Part shown: positions 44,439 through 54,162 of the stretch, one piece after another
How positions within the stretch are numbered: position 1 is the stretch's first letter
How the letters are laid out: the number at the start of each line of letters is the position of its first letter
DNA from: Mesobacillus jeotgali
GTDB lineage: Bacteria > Bacillota > Bacilli > Bacillales > Cytobacillaceae
Direction of reading: 5' to 3'
Assembly: GCF_014856545.2 (NCBI RefSeq)
Contig: NZ_CP109811.1
Coordinates: forward strand, 1,606,001-1,670,000
Length of the DNA: 64,000 bases
The notes under the pieces: generated by a model
Told to the model about the DNA's origin: nothing
Database searches by the model: none
Seen by the model: the letters and a program-made list of their open reading frames with translations, nothing else
Made by a program: the position numbers and the translations under genes

Positions 44439-45059
44439 ATGCCATTAACCCGTCAAGATGCCTGGTCACAGGATGAAGACTTATTGCTGGCTGAAGTAGT
44501 ATTGCGGAATATCCGAGAAGGCGGTACCCAATTAAAGGCATTTGATGAAGTAGGGAAACAGCTTTCGAGGACTGCAGCAGCTTGCGGTTTCCGCTGGAAT
44601 TCATATGTAAGAAAGCAATATAAATCAGGTATTGAGCTTGCAAAAAAACAGCGGAAGGAAGCGAAAAAACAGGGAAAGACACAGGAGAGAGCAGAGGAGC
44701 CTGCGGCACCAGTGAGCGTAGCGCCAAGCATCCCTTCAGAACAAGAGGAACAGCAATCCAGCCTTAGCATTGAAGCGGTAAAACAATACCTCGATGACCT
44801 CTATGAAAAAGCGGCAGCTGCTAACAGCCAGGATGTGCAAAAAGATCAAATCCGCGGGCTTGAAAAGCAAATCTATTACTTGTCTGCGGAAAATGAAAAA
44901 TTGGAAACACAATTGCGTTCTATGGAAGAAGACTATCGGGCCTTAATTGACATCATGGAGCGAGCAAAAAAAAGAGTAGGCCCTAAAAGTGAAGACCAAC
45001 AACAAAGAATGAATTTCCAGGTTGAGGGTAAAGGAAATATGGAAAAAGTAGAAAAATAG
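44439..45059 (+). CDS. gerR: RsfA-family sporulation regulator GerR (YlbO)
   Basis: 206 residues: an N-terminal Myb/SANT-like DNA-binding domain ([20 protein letters not shown] ... [11 protein letters not shown], about 8-63), a charged linker, and a C-terminal coiled coil (about 125-175). In B. subtilis GerR (YlbO) is a mother-cell regulator under sigE that represses or activates late coat genes. AGGAGGG precedes ATG 44439; TTG 44436 is also possible. Confidence 0.9.
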   Translation: MPLTRQDAWSQDEDLLLAEVVLRNIREGGTQLKAFDEVGKQLSRTAAACGFRWNSYVRKQYKSGIELAKKQRKEAKKQGKTQERAEEPAAPVSVAPSIPSEQEEQQSSLSIEAVKQYLDDLYEKAAAANSQDVQKDQIRGLEKQIYYLSAENEKLETQLRSMEEDYRALIDIMERAKKRVGPKSEDQQQRMNFQVEGKGNMEKVEK

Positions 45060-45071
45060 GCAATAAAACGT

Positions 45072-45105
45072 GCGCCTGCCGGTCATGGCAGGCGCTATTA
45101 TTGTA
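45072..45105 (+). terminator. Terminator between gerR and ylbP
   Basis: GCGCCTGCC/GGCAGGCGC stem, 6-base loop, then TATTATTGT. The T-run is weak. Confidence 0.6.
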
Positions 45106-45166
45106 CGATTCGATTTTAGAAAAAATAAATATCTGCTCCTGCGAATATCGCAGTTATAAAGTGAGA

Positions 45167-45640
45167 TTATTGAAGCTGTTCAGTTACACCAGCTGGGTAC
45201 CAGACAAGCGGGTTCTCTCCACGGTCCCTCTCTACATCATAATGGACTGGAGTAAAGTCCATCTTTTCCCAGAAGTCCTGTGATTTTACCCGAGGATTCG
45301 TTTTGATCGGAAGGCCAAAACCCTTCGCGAATTCAACGAGTGCTTTGCCATATCCCTTGCCCTGGTAATTTGGAAGTACCTCTAACTTCCAAAGCTCCAG
45401 ATAATCCTGGGGAGGCTCGAAATAGCGGTCAAACTGTTTCTTGACCTGGTAAAGGCTCATGCGGGCAACAAGCTTGTCACCGAAATAGATTCCGTAGAAC
45501 GGAGAATCGCTATCATTTTCCACAATGTTTGCTTCCAAATCCTCAAGCATTGAGAGCTCCTGATGGCCATACTCTTTGAACTTCTTGAATTCTTCTAATG
45601 TCTTATAATTGATTTTCAGTTTTTCCACTTTATTCACCAT
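45167..45640 (-). CDS. ylbP: GNAT N-acetyltransferase YlbP
   Basis: 157 residues with a GNAT fold: ELWKLEVLPNYQGKGYGKALVEFA (about 84-107) holds the acetyl-CoA loop QGKGYGKA. It matches YlbP by sequence pattern and by position before panE. ATG 45640 follows GGGGGATTG. Substrate unknown. Convergent with gerR. Confidence 0.88.
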   Translation of the reverse strand: MVNKVEKLKINYKTLEEFKKFKEYGHQELSMLEDLEANIVENDSDSPFYGIYFGDKLVARMSLYQVKKQFDRYFEPPQDYLELWKLEVLPNYQGKGYGKALVEFAKGFGLPIKTNPRVKSQDFWEKMDFTPVHYDVERDRGENPLVWYPAGVTEQLQ

Positions 45641-46001
45641 AAAACAATCCCCCAATCAAGCCGCCAATAATTCATTGTATACTGCTCTTAACGAAAGTTT
45701 GCTCATCCATAGCCGGATGATAAAAATCTGAACCTTGATTTTTATGAATCTTTCAAGGCTGAGGACAGATTCAATGACATCATGCTTTCGAAAGCAGCAA
45801 TATATATATACCCGAAATGTGGCATATTTAAAGGCAGCTGAATATTTTTGTTTTTTATAGCCTATTTTTATTATATTATAAAAACATGAAAAATTCTGCA
45901 TTTGAATTTTAGAAAGCGGTTCCAATTTTTGCAGGAAGTATACAGAATATTGTAGAATTTTATATAGTGAGCGTATTTTTTTACGGGAAAGGGGAAATAG
46001 C
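45641..46001. other. Upstream region of the acyl-CoA carboxylase operon
   Basis: 361 AT-rich bases between divergent ylbP and the biotin carboxylase gene. It contains a cre-like sequence at 45910-45924 and, just after it, a promoter-like pair TTGCAG (45929-45934), 18 bases, TAGAAT (45953-45958). Open frames on the minus strand here carry no ribosome site and look random. Confidence 0.5.
45910..45924. promoter_or_regulatory. cre-like catabolite control site
   Basis: TAGAAAGCGGTTCCA fits the CcpA cre consensus WTGNAANCGNWNNCW at all but one defined position (T at position 2 replaced by A). It lies about 80 bases before the biotin carboxylase gene and right upstream of the candidate promoter. 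CcpA control of the operon is inferred. Confidence 0.45.
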
Positions 46002-47345
46002 GTGCAAAAAATACTAATTGCAAACAGAGGGGAAATTGCGCTTCGCATCATCCGAACGTGCCGCGAGCTTGGTGTAAAAACAGTGGCTGTCTATTCTGAT
46101 GCTGATAAAGAGTTGCCTTTTGTTAAAGAAGCTGACAGCGCTTACCGGATTGGCGAGCCGCCTGTTCAAAAATCATATCTCAATGCAGAAGAAATCTTAA
46201 GAATCGCAAAGGAAGAAAATGTCGACGGCATTCATCCTGGTTATGGCTTTTTATCAGAAAATGCAGAGTTTGCCCGTAAGGTGGAGAAAGCTGGCTTGGC
46301 TTTCATTGGTCCGGCTCCTGATACGATTGAAAAAATGGGTGATAAAATAGTCGCCAGATCGACGATGGAAGCAGCTGGTGTTCCAGTTGTGCCGGGCAGT
46401 GACCAGGGACTGAAGACACTGGAGGATGCTGTTAGGCTTGCCGAGAAAATAGGCTACCCAGTTATGCTGAAGGCTAGCGGCGGCGGGGGCGGCATTGGCA
46501 TGGTGCTCTGTGAAAATGAGCAAGCGCTCGTTAAGAATTATGATTCAACGAAGGGCAGGGCAAAGGCTTACTTTGGGTCCGATGAAGTATTCATTGAAAA
46601 ATACATCAAAAATGCCCGTCATGTCGAGGTGCAAATTTTTGGCGATACACATGGCAACCATGTACATATGTTTGAACGTGATTGCTCTGTACAGCGCCGC
46701 CATCAAAAGGTGATTGAGGAGGCTCCTTCGCCATTCCTGAAAGAAGAAGCGAGACAAAAGATGTATGAGACAGCAGTTAAAGCTGCTAAGGCTATGGACT
46801 ATGTCAACGCAGGAACGGTGGAATTCATTGTCGATGAGAACGAGAACTTCTATTTCCTTGAAATGAACACCAGACTGCAGGTTGAACATCCAGTCACAGA
46901 AACGATTACAGGCCTGGACCTTGTTAAGTGGCAAATCCTCGTTGCCCGCGGTGAAAAACTGCCTCTGCTTCAGGATGAGATCATAAAGAATGGTTGGGCG
47001 ATTGAATTCCGATTATATGCGGAAGACCCTGTAAGGTTCCTGCCTTCACCTGGCAAGATCAGTGAGTTTTCATGGCTTGAGGCAGAAGGCGTTCGAGTTG
47101 ATTCTGGATATGAATCCGGTTCGACTGTAACCCCTTTTTATGATCCTATGGTTGCCAAATGCATCGTAGGAGGCAGTACCAGGGAAGAAGCAATACAGCT
47201 TGCACAGGAATTTTTTAAGACGCTGAAACTCGAAGGCATTAAATCCAATGCCCCTTTGTTTGCGGAGATATTAAGTGAAGAAGGCTTCAAATCTGGCAAT
47301 TATACAACAGCCTATTTAACAGATAGAAAAATGGCATCTAAATAG
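46002..47345 (+). CDS. Acyl-CoA carboxylase biotin carboxylase subunit
   Basis: ATP-grasp enzyme that carboxylates biotin on the carrier protein using ATP and bicarbonate. 447 residues: N-terminal KILIANRGEIALRIIR, HPGYGFLSENAEFA, Gly-rich ATP loop GGGGGIGM, RDCSVQRRHQK and the EMNTRLQVEHPVTE active-site segment. The GIGM in place of the more usual G(K/R)G(I/M)R makes it closer to YngH-type subunits than to housekeeping AccC. GTG start with AAAGGGG. First gene of a three-gene operon. Confidence 0.92.
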   Translation: MQKILIANRGEIALRIIRTCRELGVKTVAVYSDADKELPFVKEADSAYRIGEPPVQKSYLNAEEILRIAKEENVDGIHPGYGFLSENAEFARKVEKAGLAFIGPAPDTIEKMGDKIVARSTMEAAGVPVVPGSDQGLKTLEDAVRLAEKIGYPVMLKASGGGGGIGMVLCENEQALVKNYDSTKGRAKAYFGSDEVFIEKYIKNARHVEVQIFGDTHGNHVHMFERDCSVQRRHQKVIEEAPSPFLKEEARQKMYETAVKAAKAMDYVNAGTVEFIVDENENFYFLEMNTRLQVEHPVTETITGLDLVKWQILVARGEKLPLLQDEIIKNGWAIEFRLYAEDPVRFLPSPGKISEFSWLEAEGVRVDSGYESGSTVTPFYDPMVAKCIVGGSTREEAIQLAQEFFKTLKLEGIKSNAPLFAEILSEEGFKSGNYTTAYLTDRKMASK

Positions 47346-47358
47346 AGGAGGAAAAGAC

Positions 47359-47571
47359 ATGAAAGAAATTACAGCAAATATGGCAGGTACAGTTCTTAAT
47401 GTGATGGTAGCAGCAGGAGATACGGTATCAGAGGGGCAGGAAGTCCTAATGCTTGAATCAATGAAGATGGAAATCCCTGTTGAAAGCCAGGGTGCAGGAA
47501 CCGTTGCGGAAGTTAAGGTGAACATTGGAGACTTTGTTAACGAAGGCGATATCCTGCTTGTATTAGAATAA
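47359..47571 (+). CDS. Small biotin carboxyl carrier protein
   Basis: A 70-residue stand-alone biotinyl domain with the biotinylation motif LESMKMEIPV (Lys about 35) between symmetrical beta hairpins. GAGGAGG precedes ATG. It sits 13 bases after the carboxylase and 21 before the transferase, so it serves both. Much shorter than AccB, and like the YngHB type. Confidence 0.93.
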   Translation: MKEITANMAGTVLNVMVAAGDTVSEGQEVLMLESMKMEIPVESQGAGTVAEVKVNIGDFVNEGDILLVLE

Positions 47572-47592
47572 TAGATTTTAAGGAGGAGTAGA

Positions 47593-49134
47593 ATGACTAC
47601 GGCAAAGACATTAACTGATTCATTGCAGGAAAAAGTCCAACAAATCGAGGTTGGCGGACAACCGAAGTATCATGAAAAGCTGGCTGAGCAAAATAAATTA
47701 TTTGTGCGTGAGCGTTTGAATCTATTATTTGACGAGGGAGTCTATGAGGAAGATGGCAAATTCGCCAATTTCCAGGCAGGCGACCTGCCGGCAGATGGTG
47801 TTGTAACGGCTATCGGAAAAATCGGCGGGCAAACAGTCTGTGTCATGGCGAACGATTCAACAGTAAAAGCGGGTTCATGGGGAGCAAGGACCGTTGAGAA
47901 GATCATCAGAATCCAGGAAACAGCTGAAAAACTAAAGGTGCCTTTATTGTATCTGGTTGATTCAGCAGGGGCCAGAATTACGGACCAGCTTGATATGTTC
48001 CCTAATCGAAGGGGAGCAGGCAAGATCTTTTACAATCAGGTGAAATTGTCTGGAGTAATCCCGCAGATCTGCCTTCTTTTCGGGCCTTCTGCAGCAGGCG
48101 GAGCATATATTCCGGCTTTCTGCGATATCGTGATCATGGTTGACCAGAATGCTTCGATGTATCTGGGGTCACCGAGGATGGCGGAAAAGGTAATCGGCGA
48201 AAAGGTAACGCTTGAGGAAATGGGTGGCGCCCGAATGCATTGCTCTGTCAGTGGTGTAGGCGATATGCTCGTATACAGCGAGGAAGAAGCCATTGAATCA
48301 GCGAAGCGCTATTTAAGCTATTTCCCTGCAAATTTCCAGTCGAAGACAGCTTTGGTCGAAGGAGTGGCTCCTAAGGCCGGAAGAAGCCTTGAGGAGATTG
48401 TACCAGTGAACCAAAACGCTCCATTTGACATGTATGAAGGCATTGATGCGCTGATCGACGAAGGAAGTTTCTTTGAAATCAAAAAGCTGTTTGCTCCTGA
48501 AATTATCACAGGGCTTGCTCGTATAGATGGAAGGGCAGTTGGAATCATTGCCAACCAGCCGAAGGTGAAGGGCGGAGTATTATTCGTGGACTCTGCCGAT
48601 AAGGCTGCTAAATTCATCACGCTTTGTGATGCCTTCCATATCCCATTGCTATTCCTTGCTGACGTACCAGGATTCATGATTGGAACGAAAGTGGAGAGAG
48701 CCGGGATCATCCGCCATGGTGCGAAGCTGATTGCTGCGATGAGTTCAGCTACTGTACCGAAAATTTCTGTAGTTGTCCGTAAGGCATATGGAGCAGGCCT
48801 TTACGCGATGGCAGGACCAGCATTTGAGCCGGATTGCTGCATCGCCCTGCCGACTGCCCAAATCGCGGTAATGGGTCCGGAAGCTGCTGTCAATGCAGTC
48901 TACTCCAATAAAATTAATCAGATTGAAGACCCTAAAGAAAAAATTGCGTTTGTCCAGGAAAAACACCAGGAATATAAAGAAAGCATCGACATCTATAAGC
49001 TAGCCTCTGAGTTGATCGTGGACGACATCGTTGCAGCCAACGACCTGAGGAATGCACTGATCGATCGCTTCAAACTATACGAAACAAAAGATATGGAATT
49101 CAGTGTCAGAAAACATCCTGTATATCCGGTATAA
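47593..49134 (+). CDS. Acyl-CoA carboxylase carboxyltransferase (PccB-like) subunit
   Basis: 513 residues, crotonase-fold carboxyltransferase with N and C halves: RITDQLDMFPNRRGAGKI, GPSAAGGAYIPAF, LYLGSPRM-type and the C-half DVPGFMIGTKVERAGIIRHGAK and RKAYGAGLYAMAG. This is the propionyl-CoA or methylcrotonyl-CoA carboxylase beta type, not AccA/AccD. AAGGAGGAG precedes ATG. The substrate cannot be fixed; the cassette lacks genes that would point to leucine degradation. Confidence 0.9.
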   Translation: MTTAKTLTDSLQEKVQQIEVGGQPKYHEKLAEQNKLFVRERLNLLFDEGVYEEDGKFANFQAGDLPADGVVTAIGKIGGQTVCVMANDSTVKAGSWGARTVEKIIRIQETAEKLKVPLLYLVDSAGARITDQLDMFPNRRGAGKIFYNQVKLSGVIPQICLLFGPSAAGGAYIPAFCDIVIMVDQNASMYLGSPRMAEKVIGEKVTLEEMGGARMHCSVSGVGDMLVYSEEEAIESAKRYLSYFPANFQSKTALVEGVAPKAGRSLEEIVPVNQNAPFDMYEGIDALIDEGSFFEIKKLFAPEIITGLARIDGRAVGIIANQPKVKGGVLFVDSADKAAKFITLCDAFHIPLLFLADVPGFMIGTKVERAGIIRHGAKLIAAMSSATVPKISVVVRKAYGAGLYAMAGPAFEPDCCIALPTAQIAVMGPEAAVNAVYSNKINQIEDPKEKIAFVQEKHQEYKESIDIYKLASELIVDDIVAANDLRNALIDRFKLYETKDMEFSVRKHPVYPV

Positions 49135-49138
49135 AAGT

Positions 49139-49168
49139 AAACGGAGATCCTATTGGGTCTCCGTTTTG
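49139..49168 (+). terminator. Terminator of the acyl-CoA carboxylase operon
   Basis: Stem AAACGGAGATCC with GGGTCTCCGTTT (one mismatch), then TTG. Confidence 0.75.
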
Positions 49169-49365
49169 CTTCTATGGGGTGAAAAGTTGAGGTTCTATCA
49201 AAATTAATTCAAATAACCATAATCCCTTCTTCCTAATAAGCAAGTGTTTCTGCTAAAATATGACTAAAGTCATTGTAATATCGGTGCCAAAAATAATAGA
49301 TTTTTCATTATAAAAGCACAAATGTTCTTTCATATTATTTTTTAAGAGCAGGATGAGGGGTTTTT

Positions 49366-50256
49366 ATGAAAATAGGAATAATCGGCGGCGGCTCAATAGG
49401 ATTATTATTCTCTTATTACCTAAGCTTGCACAATGAGGTTTCTATATACACAAGGACACAGGAGCAAGCAGACCTAATTAACGAACATGGTCTTCATCTT
49501 GTAAAAGGTGGAATAGAGCAGGCTCCATTACAGGTAACTGCTGCCCCAATCCAGAAATGGAGGGGGGGCGAAGATTTAACTGTTGTAGCGGTGAAGCAGT
49601 ACCAGCTCTCCGGTTTAATAACTGACCTGAAAGAAAAGGCCAAAGGAAGCATTCTTTTCCTTCAAAATGGCTATGGCCATATTAAAATGCTCTCGGAGCT
49701 GGCAGCAAATGATGTTTTTGTTGGTTCTGTTGAACATGGAGCTGTCAGAATGAACGGATATACAGTTCAGCACAATGGTGTGGGTGTAACCAGAACTGCA
49801 GTTTTTAGAGGAGATTCTGGCGTCCTTGGAGAATTATCTACAATAACAAGTTTTCCATTTATCCTGGAACGTGACTACAAAGAGATGCTCATCAAAAAAT
49901 TAGTGGTCAACGCGGTGATCAATCCATTGACGGCAATCCTTAAAGTGAAAAATGGAAAGCTGATTCAAAATCCTTTTTACTTTGAGATCTTCAAGCAATT
50001 GTTTGATGAATGTGCTTATGTACTTGAACTGCCTAATCGGGAACAGTACTTCAGCAATCTTATGGCAGTATGCGAAAAAACAGCAAATAACCATTCATCC
50101 ATGTACAAGGATATTGAAAATGGCAGGCAGACAGAAAATGATGCCATTCTCGGGTATTTGCTTGAATTAGCCAGAAGCAAAAATAAAAAAGCTCCATTAA
50201 TACATAACTACTATCACTGCATAAAGGGGAAGGAGCACGAAAGGGAGGGAGCATGA
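49366..50256 (+). CDS. panE: 2-dehydropantoate 2-reductase (YlbQ/PanE)
   Basis: NADPH-dependent ketopantoate reduction in pantothenate synthesis. 296 residues: Rossmann GIIGGGSIGLLF at the start, FLQNGYGH, and the catalytic Lys/Asn region LIKKLVVNAVINPLTA (about 180-195). GATGAGGGG precedes ATG. Position before bshC matches ylbQ. It overlaps the next gene's start region. Confidence 0.9.
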   Translation: MKIGIIGGGSIGLLFSYYLSLHNEVSIYTRTQEQADLINEHGLHLVKGGIEQAPLQVTAAPIQKWRGGEDLTVVAVKQYQLSGLITDLKEKAKGSILFLQNGYGHIKMLSELAANDVFVGSVEHGAVRMNGYTVQHNGVGVTRTAVFRGDSGVLGELSTITSFPFILERDYKEMLIKKLVVNAVINPLTAILKVKNGKLIQNPFYFEIFKQLFDECAYVLELPNREQYFSNLMAVCEKTANNHSSMYKDIENGRQTENDAILGYLLELARSKNKKAPLIHNYYHCIKGKEHEREGA

Positions 50257-50645
50257 TGCCGGGATTCTTCTCCGCACTTGTTGCCACATTGATCACAGTT
50301 CCAATGATTGGCTACCTCACTGTGTTCATCATCAGTAAGCAAGTTACAGGCAACCATCGTCGTTCGGTCAATATGGCTCTTGACTTTAGCACCTTTTTGC
50401 TGGTGCTGTCTGTCCATTTTTTGATCATCACCATCTGGAACAAATCGTATCTATGGCTCATCTTGATCATCTTGTTTGGGCTAGCAGCTATATTTGTTTT
50501 GATTCACTGGAAATATAAAGAGGAAATCTTGTTGCCGAAGGTATTCAAGGGCTTCTGGCGCTTCAATTTCCTGCTTTTCTTTTCAGCCTACATTGTCCTC
50601 GTGTTATATGGTTTGTTCAAACGACTGACATTCCTGTTTGCTTAA
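50256..50645 (+). CDS. DUF3397 membrane protein
   Basis: 129 residues with four predicted membrane helices, matching the DUF3397 family found between panE and bshC in many Bacilli. Two in-frame ATGs occur; 50256 is 7 bases after GGAGG and is preferred over 50253, which is only 4 bases away. Either way it overlaps the panE stop, indicating coupled translation. Function unknown. Confidence 0.8.
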   Translation: MPGFFSALVATLITVPMIGYLTVFIISKQVTGNHRRSVNMALDFSTFLLVLSVHFLIITIWNKSYLWLILIILFGLAAIFVLIHWKYKEEILLPKVFKGFWRFNFLLFFSAYIVLVLYGLFKRLTFLFA

Positions 50646-50650
50646 ACTAG

Positions 50651-50688
50651 TGTTGGACCGTCTTAATAGAGGGTCCAGCATTTTTTTT
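50651..50688 (+). terminator. Terminator after the panE unit
   Basis: Stem TGTTGGACC with GGTCCAGCA (one wobble), followed by eight T. Confidence 0.85.
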
Positions 50689-50821
50689 AGCTTATTCAAA
50701 GCTTGATTAAAAAGAATCTTGATTTTAGAAATTTCGAAAGGCAAAGTTTTTTTCTTTTCGATTCAAACAATGCTATACTCATAACAGTGAAAATTGCTTA
50801 CGAGAAAGGAAGTACAAGTTA

Positions 50822-52456
50822 ATGGAGATGTTGAATCTCTCTCTTCCGGCTGCCAACCGGTTTGCGACAGATTATCTAACTGGAAGCCCTGGGCTGCAGA
50901 GCTTCTTTCATTATAATTTCAACGATAAAAACGCATATATCCACCGCTTGGATGAATTGAAAAATAGAAGCTTTATGAGAAATGAGCTTGCAGACCATAT
51001 TCAGTCCTTTATGTCCCGTTATGCGAATTCTGAAAAAATCACAGATAATATCAATAAGCTGAGAAAAGAAAATAGCGTTGCTGTCATCGGAGGGCAGCAG
51101 GCCGGTATTCTGACTGGTCCGCTATATACAATCCATAAAGTGATTTCAATTATCAAGCTTGCTGAACAAAAAGAGGCTGAGCTTGGCGTTCCTGTCGTAC
51201 CGGTATTCTGGATTGCCGGGGAAGACCATGACTACCAGGAAGTTAACCATGTGTATGTCATGAAGGACAATAAGCAGGAAAAGTGGGTTTATCCTGAGAA
51301 GAACCTAGAGAAAAAGATGATTTCAGAAGTGTGTATAAACAGGGACCTTTGCTACTCCTGGGTTGAAGAGATTATGGAAACTTACGGAGAGACGAAGCAC
51401 ACGAAAGAGGTATTGGAATTTGCCCTTGAATCGTTGAAGACTGCGGAATCCTTCGTTGATTTTTTTGCAACGATCATTATGGAGCTATTCAAAGATTCAG
51501 GCTTGCTGATCGTAGATTCTGGAAATAAAGAACTGCGCAGGCTGGAAAAAGACTATTTTATCAATCAAATCAAAAATCATCGTGAAATCACGTCTGCTGT
51601 TCTTGGCCAGCAGGAACGGACATCTGGTGCTGGATTTGCGAATATGATCGATATTAGCGAGAATGCAGCGAACCTTTTCTTTTATGATGAAAAAGTAAAT
51701 GAGCGGATTTTGCTCCAGTTTAACCCACAAAGTGGAGGTTTTTCAGGGAAAAATGGGGAAGTCAGCTTCACATATGAAGAGCTGTTGGAGATTGCGAGCG
51801 AATATCCAGAAAAGCTGAGCAATAATGTCGTTACTCGTCCGCTAATGCAGGAGTGGCTGTTCCCGACGCTGGCGTTCATTGGCGGACCTGGAGAAATAGC
51901 CTATTGGGCTGAGCTGAAACTGGCTTTCGAACATTTGAGCCTAAAAATGCCGCCACTTGTTCCAAGACTCAACATAACATTGCTCGAAAGGTCGATTGAG
52001 TCTGACCTTGAAGAACTGAACCTTGATTTGAAAGAGGTTTTAATTTCTGGAACAAATGGTCATGAGTTGAAATTCATTGATTCTTTAAAGGATCGTGAAG
52101 TAGAAGAACTTTTCGAGAATGTAAAAACGATGCTGGCAGATCAATATAAAGTCATCCGTGAAAAATCCAACGGAATTGACCCTGTTTTGATGCCTATGCT
52201 CCAGAAGAACGAATCCATCCTGATTAAACAGGTTGAATTCATGGAGGATAAAATAGTAGAGGCCATTTGCCGAAAGCATGACCATATCCTGCGTAAATTC
52301 ACAAGGGTAGAAAACGCGTTAAGGCCAGGCGGTTCACCGCAGGAAAGAGTCTGGAACCCGTTCTACTACTTAAATAAGTTCGGATTAAATTTAATACCAG
52401 ATTTACTAAAGCTTGATTATGAATTCGATGGAACACATAAAATTATAAAGTTGTAA
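50822..52456 (+). CDS. bshC: Bacillithiol biosynthesis cysteine-adding enzyme BshC (YllA)
   Basis: Last step of bacillithiol synthesis: adds cysteine to glucosamine-malate. 544 residues, typical length, Rossmann-like core with GGQQAGILTGPLYTIHK (about 91-107) and FWIAGEDHDYQEVNH, and a C-terminal coiled coil (about 430-500). AAAGGAAG lies upstream of the ATG. Monocistronic, upstream of the dcw cluster as in B. subtilis (yllA). Confidence 0.93.
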   Translation: MEMLNLSLPAANRFATDYLTGSPGLQSFFHYNFNDKNAYIHRLDELKNRSFMRNELADHIQSFMSRYANSEKITDNINKLRKENSVAVIGGQQAGILTGPLYTIHKVISIIKLAEQKEAELGVPVVPVFWIAGEDHDYQEVNHVYVMKDNKQEKWVYPEKNLEKKMISEVCINRDLCYSWVEEIMETYGETKHTKEVLEFALESLKTAESFVDFFATIIMELFKDSGLLIVDSGNKELRRLEKDYFINQIKNHREITSAVLGQQERTSGAGFANMIDISENAANLFFYDEKVNERILLQFNPQSGGFSGKNGEVSFTYEELLEIASEYPEKLSNNVVTRPLMQEWLFPTLAFIGGPGEIAYWAELKLAFEHLSLKMPPLVPRLNITLLERSIESDLEELNLDLKEVLISGTNGHELKFIDSLKDREVEELFENVKTMLADQYKVIREKSNGIDPVLMPMLQKNESILIKQVEFMEDKIVEAICRKHDHILRKFTRVENALRPGGSPQERVWNPFYYLNKFGLNLIPDLLKLDYEFDGTHKIIKL

Positions 52457-52460
52457 GTTT

Positions 52461-52495
52461 AAGCTTCATCCTTTTTAGGATGGAGCTTTTCTTTT
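52461..52495 (+). terminator. Terminator after bshC
   Basis: Stem AAGCTTCATCC with GGATGGAGCTT (one mismatch), then TTCTTTTT. Confidence 0.8.
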
Positions 52496-52637
52496 TAAAG
52501 ATAAACAACTCAGCTTTGCCCGAAAAGAGTGAGAGGGTGAATTTCGATGAAAGCAACTTTTTTGAAATGAAAGAAATTGATGGAAATGAATATTTACAGA
52601 AGGAATTTAAGGGCGTGGGGAGAATAATTAAAATAAG

Positions 52638-52662
52638 GTGGTGAAAAGTGGGGGAATGTGGT
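52638..52662 (+). promoter_or_regulatory. MraZ operator boxes (three 10-bp-spaced repeats)
   Basis: GTGGT, GAAAA, GTGGG, GGAAT, GTGGT: three GTGG(T/G) boxes with exact 10-base period, the arrangement known for MraZ binding upstream of mraZ in other bacteria. It lies 30-55 bases before the mraZ start. Autoregulation of the dcw operon by MraZ is inferred. Confidence 0.7.
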
Positions 52663-52692
52663 ACATTGTATTTAGAAAGTGGGGGTAGTGGC

Positions 52693-53124
52693 ATGTTCAT
52701 GGGTGAATACCATCATAATGTTGATAGCAAAGGCCGATTGATCATCCCTGCCAAGGTCCGTGAAAACCTGGGAGAAATGTTCATTCTTACCCGTGGACTT
52801 GACCAATGTTTATTTGGTTACCCCGTTTCTGAATGGTCAGTGATTGAAGAAAAGCTTAAAGGACTTCCGCTGACTAAAAAAGATGCACGTGCATTTACCC
52901 GTTTTTTCTTTTCGGGTGCTACCGAGAGTGAAATTGACAAACAGGGGAGAGTAAATATTCCTTCCCCGCTGATGCAATACGCCAAGCTTGAGAAAGAATG
53001 TGTGATTTTAGGTGTTTCCAATCGAATTGAAATTTGGAGCAAAACCATCTGGGAAGAATATTTCGCAGAATCTGAGGAATCTTTTGCTGAAATTGCGGAA
53101 AATATGATTGGATTTGATATTTAA
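52693..53124 (+). CDS. mraZ: Division/cell wall cluster regulator MraZ
   Basis: 143 residues with two AbrB-like swapped-hairpin domains: [14 protein letters not shown] (about 10-23) and [13 protein letters not shown] (about 83-95). MraZ binds repeats upstream of its own operon and regulates the dcw genes. ATG 52693 gives [11 protein letters not shown], the family N-terminus, with GGGGGTAG upstream; the frame extends 15 codons further without support. Confidence 0.95.
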   Translation: MFMGEYHHNVDSKGRLIIPAKVRENLGEMFILTRGLDQCLFGYPVSEWSVIEEKLKGLPLTKKDARAFTRFFFSGATESEIDKQGRVNIPSPLMQYAKLEKECVILGVSNRIEIWSKTIWEEYFAESEESFAEIAENMIGFDI

Positions 53125-53181
53125 GGGTAACATTATTCTGATATAATATTACCTGCTCCTCGATTGGAAAGGTGGATCATG

Positions 53182-54105
53182 ATGTTCAAACATACAACAG
53201 TTTTACTGGAAGAAACAGTAGACGGGCTAGATATCAAGCCTGACGGTACATATGTGGATTGCACTCTCGGTGGCGCAGGCCACAGTGAATTAATTTTGTC
53301 CAAGCTTTCGGAAAAAGGAAAGCTATACGCGTTTGATCAGGACGATATTGCAATTGCGAATGCGAAAGAGAAGCTTGCTGCTTATGGCGACAGGCTGACG
53401 ATCATCAAGAGCAATTTCCTTTATTTACAGGAAGAGCTTGAAAATTTGGGTGTAACAGAAGTGGATGGAATCCTGTATGATTTGGGGGTTTCCTCACCGC
53501 AGCTGGATACTCCAGAACGCGGCTTCAGTTATCACCATGACGCTCCGCTCGATATGCGAATGGACCAGGATGCACCATTGTCCGCGTATGATGTGATTAA
53601 TGAATGGCCATATGAAAAATTGGTCAAAATCTTTTTCCAGTATGGTGAAGAGAAGTTTTCAAAGCAAATTGCCCGCAAGATTGAGGCAGCGAGAGAAAGT
53701 AAACCAATTGAAACAACTGGTGAACTTGTCGAATTGATCAAGGATGCGATTCCTGCACCTGCAAGGAGAAAAGGCGGTCATCCGGCCAAACGAGTTTTTC
53801 AGGCAGTCAGGATTGCGGTTAATGATGAGCTTGGTGTATTTGAAAAATCGCTAGAGCAGGCAATCGATCTCCTGTCCGTAGGAGGAAGGATCAGCGTCAT
53901 CACCTTCCACTCACTTGAAGACAGGATTTGCAAGGTAACCCTAAAAAAAGCGAGTGAAACGCCTCCGCTTCCACCAGGCTTGCCAATCATACCTGAAGAA
54001 TACCAGCCAAAATTGAAGCTGATAACTAGGAAGCCGATCCTTCCGTCAGAGGAAGAGCTGGAATTCAATAACCGGGCAAGATCCGCAAAGCTGCGCATCA
54101 GCTGA
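53182..54105 (+). CDS. rsmH: 16S rRNA (cytosine1402-N4)-methyltransferase RsmH
   Basis: SAM-dependent enzyme (MraW) that methylates C1402 in the ribosomal P site. 307 residues: [10 protein letters not shown] (SAM motif I, about 33-42), [12 protein letters not shown] and the inserted helical domain, then [15 protein letters not shown] 53182 is 6 bases after AGGTGG; the in-frame ATG just before it is only 3 bases away. Second gene of the dcw cluster. Confidence 0.95.
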   Translation: MFKHTTVLLEETVDGLDIKPDGTYVDCTLGGAGHSELILSKLSEKGKLYAFDQDDIAIANAKEKLAAYGDRLTIIKSNFLYLQEELENLGVTEVDGILYDLGVSSPQLDTPERGFSYHHDAPLDMRMDQDAPLSAYDVINEWPYEKLVKIFFQYGEEKFSKQIARKIEAARESKPIETTGELVELIKDAIPAPARRKGGHPAKRVFQAVRIAVNDELGVFEKSLEQAIDLLSVGGRISVITFHSLEDRICKVTLKKASETPPLPPGLPIIPEEYQPKLKLITRKPILPSEEELEFNNRARSAKLRIS

Positions 54106-54162
54106 AAAAGATAAAAAAATAAAATATAAAAATATAAAATATAATTTTCAGGAGGGAAAATA

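Noticed and set aside
45656..46051. Minus-strand open frame of 131 codons upstream of the biotin carboxylase gene
   Set aside because: Composition is that of random AT-rich DNA, it starts inside the carboxylase gene and lacks a Shine-Dalgarno sequence.
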